In this document: positions 7,220 through 13,674 of the stretch, piece by piece
Layout of the letters: every line of letters starts with the position of its first letter
Position numbering within the stretch: position 1 is the first letter of the stretch
Assembly (NCBI GenBank): GCA_004380135.1
Contig: QXCR01000420.1
Span: forward strand, 1-13,674
Direction of reading: 5' to 3'
DNA: 13,674 bases
Source of the DNA: Stemphylium vesicarium
Lineage: Eukaryota > Ascomycota > Dothideomycetes > Pleosporales > Pleosporaceae
Notes under the pieces: generated by a model
Told to the model about the DNA's origin: nothing
The model's database searches: none
The model's input: the letters and a program-made list of their open reading frames with translations, nothing else
Made by a program: the position numbers and the translations under genes

Positions 7220-8086
7220 CTATTGCAATAACTGCACAATCTCGTCATTTCCCAATTTCTTCGCAAGATCTAATGCCGTCATGTCCAGCTTATTCTTGTA
7301 CTCCTTGGCAGCACCCTTGTCTATGAGAAATCTGACCGCCTCGGTGTGCCCTTTCCCGATTGCACAATGTAGCGCCGAGCCCCAGTCCTCTCTTTCTCGT
7401 TGTTGGGAGACTGTGGTGTACGTCCCGTATGGGTGTGCATTAACGTTGGCGCCATGGTCCAGCAGCATCTGCATGATTTCAATGTCGCCGTTCCGGGCGG
7501 CGTGAAGAAGGGCCTTGGGCGCCCTCTCCATCGTTGCATTGTGCGCGAGCAACAGTGCTGACATACGCTTGTCACCCTGACTGCAGGCCAGCTCGAGCGG
7601 GTTATTGCCCGTCTGCCCGCCCTCGTCTACGTCGGCTCCCTTCGACAATAGGTACGCAGCCATTTTGAGACAGACAGTACCGCCGCCAAGATAATCCGGG
7701 TCACTACCTGATTCACTGACGGTGTAGACAAGGGCGGAGCCGACATGCTCATAATGTCCGTCGATGTTCCAGCCGTGCGCCAATGCAGTGTCGATGGCTT
7801 TTGTATTCCATTCGTTGTCCTCTCGTGCCCCCTCCAGGACATCGGCCATGGTCCCATAGCTCCACTCAGCACCGCGCTTGAAGAGCTCGTCGGCCATGTC
7901 GTACCGGGACAGTTCCAACGCTCTATTGAGGGAGTTACCTAAGTTAGCGTAAGGGAGGAAAGCATTGGGGTCTTCGGCCAAGCGCTGATTCAGCAAGTTT
8001 TGGAGGAAGATGATGTCGTTTGACTCGACAGCAGCGAGCGCACGCGCATCGAAAATTTCTTGTTTTTTGCTCCTGTCGTTTGCCAT
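7220..8086 (-). CDS. Ankyrin-repeat protein, 288 aa
   Basis: A single-exon intact frame with no signal peptide or membrane segment. Ankyrin helices are clear in the C-terminal half: about residues 136-165 (AAYLLSKGADVDEGG), 161-190 (NNPLELACSQGDKRMSALLL), 191-218 (ALLHAARNGDIEIMQMLLD then HGANVNAH), 235-262 (SALHCAIGKGHTEAVRFLI) and 267-287 (MTALDLAKKLGNDEIVQLL). The N-terminal third is a weaker, degenerate repeat region (NRALELSRYDMADELFKRGA at about 54-73). These proteins act as protein-binding scaffolds; the partner is unknown. It is probably cytosolic or nuclear. The gene looks undamaged between transposon-rich flanks. Confidence 0.88.
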   Translation of the reverse strand: MANDRSKKQEIFDARALAAVESNDIIFLQNLLNQRLAEDPNAFLPYANLGNSLNRALELSRYDMADELFKRGAEWSYGTMADVLEGAREDNEWNTKAIDTALAHGWNIDGHYEHVGSALVYTVSESGSDPDYLGGGTVCLKMAAYLLSKGADVDEGGQTGNNPLELACSQGDKRMSALLLAHNATMERAPKALLHAARNGDIEIMQMLLDHGANVNAHPYGTYTTVSQQREREDWGSALHCAIGKGHTEAVRFLIDKGAAKEYKNKLDMTALDLAKKLGNDEIVQLLQ

Positions 8087-8476
8087 TGGTTGTACGGTGG
8101 TGACAGCGGGTTTGGAATGTACGATGACTTCAGACTGGGTATTTGGATTATTGGGTTATTTTTCGTTTTCGCAAACAACGAAAGAATAGGAAAGTGGTGG
8201 TGATGAGGGGAAAGAGGGAGGTGGGAAATGGAAAGTTTGGTTGTATATTAGGCAGCCACTCTGTGGGATCTTGCCCCGTCTTAGCCCTAGCCAGATCCAA
8301 CACACTGTCACGTGACTGAACTGCGCCACCTTGGGTTTTCCTTACTGTGCGGCATGTCAGCAACCGTGACTATAAGCATAGTAACACCGACTTTCTGTTC
8401 TCAGTAGTGATGTAATAGTAAAAAAGACTTTGATGATGATCAGGACGCCAGCAATGGGCCGCTCGCACTATATGTC
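8087..8476. promoter_or_regulatory. Upstream region of the ankyrin gene, ending at the retrotransposon
   Basis: These 390 bp hold the ankyrin promoter. A CACGTG palindrome within GTCACGTGAC is at about 8308-8317. Purine-rich tracts lie at about 8190-8235. The 5 bases before the left LTR, ATGTC at 8472-8476, should be the target-site duplication of the retrotransposon. No genes or other repeats were seen. Confidence 0.4.
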
Positions 8477-8684
8477 TGTCAGATAGCAGGTGTTGCTGTC
8501 AGAAAGAAGGCTATCCAGCAGGCAGTTTTAGTATCGGTGTCGATTACAGCCATGTCGGCCAACCCGCCTCGATCCTACTTCGGCCTTACTTGCACGAGAG
8601 CATATACATCGTGATAGCACCATCATCAAGGACACACACAATGAACGATCATTAATTCCATAATATATCTCATCTAATCTGACA
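8477..8684 (+). repeat. Left LTR of the copia element
   Basis: It starts TGTCAGATAG and ends AATCTGACA, with a perfect 8-bp inverted repeat TGTCAGAT/ATCTGACA and canonical TG...CA ends. It is identical to 13467-13674 over all 208 bases. A TAATATAT string at about 8660 could serve as the promoter TATA element, though the transcription start cannot be fixed by eye. Confidence 0.95.
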
Positions 8685-8698
8685 ATTAAGAGTCTCAC
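8685..8698 (+). other. Primer-binding site, probable half-tRNA-Lys(CUU)
   Basis: ATTAAGAGTCTCAC follows the LTR with no spacer. It lacks the TGG start expected of a site that pairs with an intact tRNA CCA end. Its reverse complement, GTGAGACTCTTAAT, looks like the 5' side of a tRNA-Lys(CUU) anticodon arm (CTT anticodon in a CTCTTAA loop), ending at tRNA position 39. That is the geometry of the half-tRNA primer of Drosophila copia. The tRNA comparison is from memory. Confidence 0.7.
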
Positions 8699-8728
8699 TG
8701 CCTCTACAACGAGCGACGAACTACCAAA

Positions 8729-9929
8729 ATGGCAGCAAATCAGAGCCAGAGGGACGCGACAGTCATTCTTACCGACGAACACGAGCAATCCCTCAACCGG
8801 ATCATCACATACTGTCAGAGCTGGGAGGAGCAGCGCACGGGGAGCAGCGCAGGACACGATAGACACGTCAACAACTGCCTCACAAAACCCTGTAATACCA
8901 ACGCGAATATCAGATCTCTCAGACAAGGGACAAGAGGCATACAAGGAGGATCGCGAAGACTACAAGCTCCGCCTCGAATCATACAAGATACTTGAAAAGG
9001 ACTATCAAGAAGAGAACAATAGAATCTCAAAGACGGTCGAACACATCCTTACAACCGTAACACCTCATCTACAACTCAGTTGCTGCGCAGAAAATGGAAC
9101 GCTGCGCGAATGGATAACCTCCCTCCAAGACACAGTCGGAGTGGACGTAGATGAAGAAAGGGCGCAAGTACGAGAGAGATACCACGCCGCACTCAGGCCA
9201 ATGCGAACAACCGCAAATTGGGAGACATGGCTAAGCGAATACGATCAGGCAGCAACTCGAGCCGAGACCCTTGAGGTAGCCGAGGTTATGCAAATGCAAG
9301 CTATGATAGACGACTTCCTGGGCTCCGTATCAAAAGTGGCATCAACCTGGACCGCAGGGTTCCAAGGGCCAGGATACGATAAGAAAGCCATAAACAGGAA
9401 AAGGATGATGAAACTCTTCCGCGAGTTTATGAGCCTTCATTATCCATCAAGAGGGAAGCCAAAGAGCGCCTTCGCGGTAGGAGACTCATACGCGGCGAGC
9501 GGTGAATCCGACTCGAACACACAGAGGGACGCCTCCAGTGTGGAAACAAGAGCGCCATCCAACAACAAAAATCAAGGCCGGGGAAACCCTAGGCCATCAA
9601 ACAAGCGAAAGATGGATGGTCAGAGTACCAAAACCAAGCAGTTCCCAGAGAGGAATACAGCGACAGCTGGAGACATATGTCCTGCCTGTGAACAGCGTCA
9701 CAAGATATCTGACTGCTACTATGTGAATACAGCCAAGGCACCTGAGTGGTTCAAGCCAAATCGAGGCGTCACAAAACTAGTACAGTACAAACTTGAACAT
9801 GACACCGACTTACAAAGAATAGTACAAGAAACAAACCTAGGAACGAAGCGACCACGCCTAACTACGGCATCACGCTCAATTACACCCCATATCAAGACAT
9901 CTCAAACTCCAGACCACACCATTGATTGA
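8729..9929 (+). CDS. gag: Gag of the copia element, with a +1 frame change
   Basis: The first ATG, 44 bases after the LTR, opens a frame starting MAANQSQRDATVILTDEHE. By about 8870 the coding character is in the +1 frame, beginning around TIDTSTTASQNPVIP and running to TGA at 9927-9929. The switch lies between about 8800 and 8870; a GGGG run at 8839-8842 is a likely site. The rest is charged and helical (DREDYKLRLESYKIL), as Gag assembly regions are. A zinc knuckle at 9678-9716 has spacing CX2CX3HX4C, one residue shorter than the retroviral CX2CX4HX4C. A lysine/arginine-rich stretch precedes it. Gag forms the virus-like particle. The frame change may be a mutation, a sequencing error or programmed. 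Confidence 0.75.
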
Positions 9930-9933
9930 CTAG
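9927..9933 (+). promoter_or_regulatory. Probable gag-pol stop-codon readthrough site
   Basis: The gag frame ends GAT-TGA-CTA-GAT and the pol frame continues in the same phase with no other stop for 1,160 codons. UGA followed by CUA (often CUAG) is an established leaky stop context, used in alphaviruses and in cellular readthrough genes, including fungal ones. Pol has no initiator of its own before the protease motif. Readthrough would make a Gag-Pol fusion at low level, the ratio such elements need. Confidence 0.7.
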
Positions 9934-12900
9934 ATGGGCGCGCGATCGCAAGACTGGAAGAGAGCACGATAGAAGCGGCATTAAGCGCAAGCCAACAAGG
10001 ATATCCATTAAAGGATGCATTTATCCTGGACTCCGGCTCGACTACGCACATCTGCAATAATCTCTCGAGGCTTAAGGACGTACGCCCACCAGCAATAGGA
10101 GATTATATCTGGGCTGGAAATACGAGAGTCTGGATACGAGGATACGGAAATGTCCTTGTGACAACCAAGGGTACACAAGGAGAACACACCCTCCGCTTAG
10201 ACAATGTGGCATGGTGTCCAGATTTCCTCTGCAGCCTAATATCGTTCAGTCTACTCAGAAGACAAGGCATATGGTGGGAAAACAGAGAAGACCCAACTAG
10301 CCTTCGACAATGGGACGGATCAATCATTGCTACCTTATCAGAACAACACGGCCAATGGGTCGTTGGGAGCCCAGCAGATCCAGCTGCAGCCTTCCATGTG
10401 CGTATGAATCGAGCCAAACGACGATCGCAGAGGGCGACAGCAATGCTGTGGCACAAGCGCCTTGGCCACCCTGGACCTTCAGCTATTGAACACCTCGTAC
10501 AACAATCTGAGGGGGTGAAGATCATAGGCATTACTACAGTGCAATGCGATGCATGCGGCAGATCGAAATCGAAGCGCCAAATACGTAGAGCTCCAAGGTT
10601 AAATGACGAAGGCCCTGGTGAGAGGATTGCCATCGACTTTCATGAATATGAAGCGGGCAGCGTTACAAAAGAAAAGAGTCAAATGCTGATTACCTGCCGA
10701 TACTCCCGATACATTTGGGACTTCTACTTTAAAGATAATAGGCCATCACGCTCAATTATTCACCTACTAGGCCTCTTCGTCCAATTCATGAAGAAACAAT
10801 TCAACATCACGGTCAAGGTCATTGAGACAGACAACGAAATCGTTACAGTTAAGCAAGAAGTTAAGAGATGGTGCACGTCCCTATCGATCAGAATCGAGCC
10901 TTCCGCTCCAGATACACAAGCACAGAATGGAGGAGCCGAACGCTCAGGGGGTGTGATAAAAGAGAAGGCACGCGCAATTCGACTAGATGCGAATCTTCCA
11001 TGGGAACTCTGGCCAGAAATCACCAGAGCGGCAGTATACCTATACAATCGAACCCCAAATTATCCAAACAAGTGGAAATCGCCTTACGAAATATTCTTCA
11101 CGCGCGCAGCTGCCATGAATGGCATAGTCACCGGACCCCGAAGACCAAATCAAGCTCATCTGAGAGCATATGGGTGCAAAGCCTTCGCAATGACAGATGA
11201 TACCCACCGAGGAAAGTCTAGGCTACAAAGGCTAGACCCAAAAGCCTGGATCGGGTATCTTGTGGGATATCAGTCAACTAACATCTACCGCATTTGGGTC
11301 CCATCCATGGCCAAAGTAATCAGCACCCGTGATGTGGTGTTTGACGAAGAAGCAGTCTTCAATGGCAAAACTGAGGACCTAATGGACAACCTAATGCATA
11401 ACACCCTAGAGGAAATTGCGACTTGGGTAAAGACAATCGAACTCCCAGGTACTCAGAGCCAACAACCAGAAACGGAAACATTCTACGAGGACGATACAGT
11501 GCAGGAGGAGACTCCGCGTAGACAACAAACCAGATGCCACCGAGGGAGGAAAATCATAGAGGCATGGCCGACGCCGCCACCGACTCCTCCGCCAGTAGCC
11601 TTTCTTGTTCAAGAAGAAGTGAACAATGATAACAAGACAAGACTATCCGATCAGGCTACATCAATGACGGTCCCATGGGCAGCCGCCTTCATGGCAGGCA
11701 CTGAGGCTGGACATTTTGGTCAACACGAGGGCAAGCCAATCGATAAAGCTCAGCTGAAACGACTAATGGCCAAAGGAATCAAACCCCATCGCAACCAATT
11801 GCCATCATTACCTACAGCACACTCAAAACTGGAAGAACACCCACTCTACGAAATGTTTAAGGAAGCAGAAAGAACGCACCTCGAAAGCCACAAGCAAATG
11901 AAATCATGGATCGAAATCCCAGCGTCGCCAGTTAAACGAGCAGGACAGCAGATACTGGACTGCATGTGGGTTTATACGTATAAACTCGATAAACACCACC
12001 GCCTCAATAAATGCAAGGCAAGACTTGTAGCGAGAGGAGACCAGCAACGCGATATCACAGCCCAAGACACGTACGCAGCGACATTAGCAGGCCGCTCATT
12101 CAGGATGCTGATGGCAATTGCCGCCAAATTTGATCTTGAACTAAAGCAATACGACGTTACAAATGCGTTTGTGCACGCAGCAATCGATCGAGAGATATAC
12201 ATGAAGATGCCGCGAGGATATCAGAAGCCCGGCACTCTGCTCAAGGTACAGAAGGCACTATACGGCCTCCGTATCTCGCCATTACTCTGGCAGAAAGAGT
12301 TCACAGCAACCTTGGCCCAAATCGGATTTAAACAAGTACCGCAAGAGCCATGTTGTATGATCAAGGATGGAGTGATTATCTTCTTCTACGTGGACGACAT
12401 TATAATCGCGTACCACTCAAAGCAACAACAAGAAGCAATGAAGGCTATCGAGCTGATACAGGACAAGTATCTGTGCACCGGGGGAGACGACCTTCAGTGG
12501 TTCCTTGGTGTAGAAGTGATACGCGACCGGACCCAGGGGATAATTCAGCTATCACAAGCCGCATACGCCGACAAGATTAGCCAACTAACGAGCCGACAAG
12601 ACATAAGACATGATACGCCAATGTCAAGTATCGAGCTTAAACCAAGAGACGGCCTAGCAGAACCAGCCAATATCAACCGATATCAACGCAAGATTGGCTC
12701 GCTGTTGTTCGCAGCAGTCACCACGAGACCCGACATAGCATTTGCAACGTCACGACTCGCTCGATATCTAGTCAATCCAAGCACAGAGCATCACGACGCT
12801 GCTGACCGTGTGCTTCTTTATCTCAAAAGAACAAAAGCCCTGGCTCTTGAACTCGGCAGAGGCGAAGATCTTGAGGTAGCCAGCGACGCGTCATTCGCAG

Positions 12901-13412
12901 ACAATACATTAGACAGGAAAAGCTCTCAGGGATACGCTATCAAGCTATTTGGTGGACTCATCGCCTGGAGAGCAAGCAAACAAGATACCGTCACAACGTC
13001 AACGACAGAAGCAGAATTACTTGCCCTGTCTCAAGTGGCTAAAGAGGCAATTTTCACATCGCGATTGTTGAAGGAGCTCCAGGTAACCCTAAGCGATCCG
13101 ATTATCACAATCAAGTGCGACAATACCCAGACTATCCGACTAGTAAACGAAGATATAGCCAAACTCCAGACAAAGCTGCGGCATGTCGACATACACCATC
13201 ACTGGCTACGACAAGAAGTTACCCGAAAGATGATCAAGGTAGAGTATACTCCGTCTGACAACATGATCGCAGACGGATTCACCAAATCACTGCCAGCCAA
13301 TAAATGGGCCAGTTTCCTTGATCAACTGGGACTTGTTGAACGCAAAGAAGCCCCGTTAAAGGAGGTTGAACTTGAGAAGTTGCAGGAGCAGCTGGAAGGC
13401 CTTATAATGTAG
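9930..13412 (+). CDS. pol: Pol of the copia element (protease-integrase-RT-RNase H)
   Basis: 1,160 codons follow the gag stop in the same frame. The aspartic protease motif is FILDSGSTTH (Asp at residue 34), well upstream of the first ATG at 10158, so that ATG is not the true start. The integrase zinc region has LWHKRLGH (about 173) and CDAC. Integrase catalytic residues are D236 (AIDFHE), D301 (ETDNE) and E337 (GGAERSGG), with 35 residues between the second Asp and Glu, as in DD35E enzymes. RT begins near WVYTYKL (about 680), continues through QYDVTNAFVHA and has YVDD at about 820. RNase H has ASDASFAD (Asp about 986), TTSTTEAELLA and CDNTQT, then HVDIHHHW. The stop is TAG at 13410-13412. 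No internal stop or lost catalytic residue was found, so the enzyme set looks functional. Confidence 0.95.
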   Translation, partial: LDGRAIARLEESTIEAALSASQQGYPLKDAFILDSGSTTHICNNLSRLKDVRPPAIGDYIWAGNTRVWIRGYGNVLVTTKGTQGEHTLRLDNVAWCPDFLCSLISFSLLRRQGIWWENREDPTSLRQWDGSIIATLSEQHGQWVVGSPADPAAAFHVRMNRAKRRSQRATAMLWHKRLGHPGPSAIEHLVQQSEGVKIIGITTVQCDACGRSKSKRQIRRAPRLNDEGPGERIAIDFHEYEAGSVTKEKSQMLITCRYSRYIWDFYFKDNRPSRSIIHLLGLFVQFMKKQFNITVKVIETDNEIVTVKQEVKRWCTSLSIRIEPSAPDTQAQNGGAERSGGVIKEKARAIRLDANLPWELWPEITRAAVYLYNRTPNYPNKWKSPYEIFFTRAAAMNGIVTGPRRPNQAHLRAYGCKAFAMTDDTHRGKSRLQRLDPKAWIGYLVGYQSTNIYRIWVPSMAKVISTRDVVFDEEAVFNGKTEDLMDNLMHNTLEEIATWVKTIELPGTQSQQPETETFYEDDTVQEETPRRQQTRCHRGRKIIEAWPTPPPTPPPVAFLVQEEVNNDNKTRLSDQATSMTVPWAAAFMAGTEAGHFGQHEGKPIDKAQLKRLMAKGIKPHRNQLPSLPTAHSKLEEHPLYEMFKEAERTHLESHKQMKSWIEIPASPVKRAGQQILDCMWVYTYKLDKHHRLNKCKARLVARGDQQRDITAQDTYAATLAGRSFRMLMAIAAKFDLELKQYDVTNAFVHAAIDREIYMKMPRGYQKPGTLLKVQKALYGLRISPLLWQKEFTATLAQIGFKQVPQEPCCMIKDGVIIFFYVDDIIIAYHSKQQQEAMKAIELIQDKYLCTGGDDLQWFLGVEVIRDRTQGIIQLSQAAYADKISQLTSRQDIRHDTPMSSIELKPRDGLAEPANINRYQRKIGSLLFAAVTTRPDIAFATSRLARYLVNPSTEHHDAADRVLLYLKRTKALALELGRGEDLEVASDASFADNTLDRKSSQGYAIKLFGGLIAWRASKQDTVTTSTTEAELLALSQVAKEAIFTSRLLKELQVTLSDPIITIKCDNTQTIRLVNEDIAKLQTKLRHVDIHHHWLRQEVTRKMIKVEYTPSDNMIADGFTKSLPANKWASFLDQLGLVERKEAPLKEVELEKLQEQLEGLIM

Positions 13413-13454
13413 GATCGATGAACCAGTTTGAGCAGCTTGCAATGGGGCTTCCAA

Positions 13455-13466
13455 GCTGAGGGGGTG
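13455..13466 (+). other. Polypurine tract
   Basis: GCTGAGGGGGTG lies immediately before the right LTR, with GAGGGGG as the purine run. It primes plus-strand DNA synthesis in LTR elements. Placement next to TGTCAG confirms the LTR boundary. Confidence 0.8.
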
Positions 13467-13674
13467 TGTCAGATAGCAGGTGTTGCTGTCAGAAAGAAGG
13501 CTATCCAGCAGGCAGTTTTAGTATCGGTGTCGATTACAGCCATGTCGGCCAACCCGCCTCGATCCTACTTCGGCCTTACTTGCACGAGAGCATATACATC
13601 GTGATAGCACCATCATCAAGGACACACACAATGAACGATCATTAATTCCATAATATATCTCATCTAATCTGACA
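13467..13674 (+). repeat. Right LTR of the copia element
   Basis: It matches 8477-8684 base for base across 208 bp and ends TGACA at the last base of the window. The target-site duplication, predicted as ATGTC, would lie just outside. Confidence 0.95.

Larger units (their letters stand above)
8477..13674 (+). mobile_element. Complete Ty1/copia LTR retrotransposon, 5,198 bp
   Basis: Identical 208-bp LTRs bound gag and pol. The pol order is protease, integrase, RT, RNase H, which defines the Ty1/copia superfamily (Pseudoviridae). A primer-binding site directly follows the left LTR and a G-rich polypurine tract directly precedes the right one. LTR identity means a very recent insertion with no time for RIP or drift. 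The expected target duplication after the right LTR cannot be seen because the window ends on its last base. Confidence 0.95.

Noticed and set aside
10158..13412. Pol starting at the ATG at 10158
   Set aside because: The protease motif lies upstream at 10020-10050 in the same open frame, so that ATG would remove an essential domain.

Overview
The window is fungal nuclear DNA, most likely from a filamentous ascomycete. Protein genes have short introns (57-86 bp) with fungal CTAAC/CTGAC-type branch sites. One repeat copy shows CpA-to-TpA and TpG-to-TpA changes that match repeat-induced point mutation (RIP). The mobile elements are fungal LTR types. I cannot name a species.

Layout. Positions 1-290 hold a GC-balanced block with a duplicated 72-bp unit. 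Positions 290-1480 are TA-rich, gene-free, and look like mutated repeat DNA. Positions 1480-1668 are a RIP-marked LTR copy that cuts off the 3' part of an ABCC (MRP-like) ABC transporter gene on the minus strand (start at 5317). That gene is a clear pseudogene. It carries one in-frame TGA and three separate solo-LTR insertions (4258-4440, 3389-3540, 2122-2329), each with a perfect 5-bp target-site duplication (TSD). Across each insertion the host reading frame resumes when the LTR and one TSD copy are discounted. About two thirds of the usual transporter length remains.

A 470-bp divergent intergenic region separates the transporter from an intact four-exon 2-oxoglutarate/Fe(II) dioxygenase gene on the plus strand (5788-6947), one of whose introns is GC-AG. 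It converges on an intact single-exon ankyrin-repeat gene on the minus strand (7220-8086).

The right third is a complete, very young Ty1/copia (Pseudoviridae-type) retrotransposon, 8477-13674. It has two identical 208-bp LTRs, a gag with a variant zinc knuckle, and a pol with the order protease, integrase, RT, RNase H and all catalytic motifs visible. Three things make it notable. Gag and pol are in the same frame, separated by a single TGA in the context TGA-CTA-G, a known leaky stop. The primer-binding site matches the anticodon arm of tRNA-Lys(CUU), implying a half-tRNA primer as in Drosophila copia. The gag reading frame shifts by +1 near its start. The window ends exactly on the last base of the right LTR.

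Together the region reads as a gene island (transporter plus oxygenase, possibly once a metabolite gene pair) being eroded by successive waves of LTR elements: old and RIPed on the left, intermediate solo LTRs in the transporter, fresh and intact on the right.
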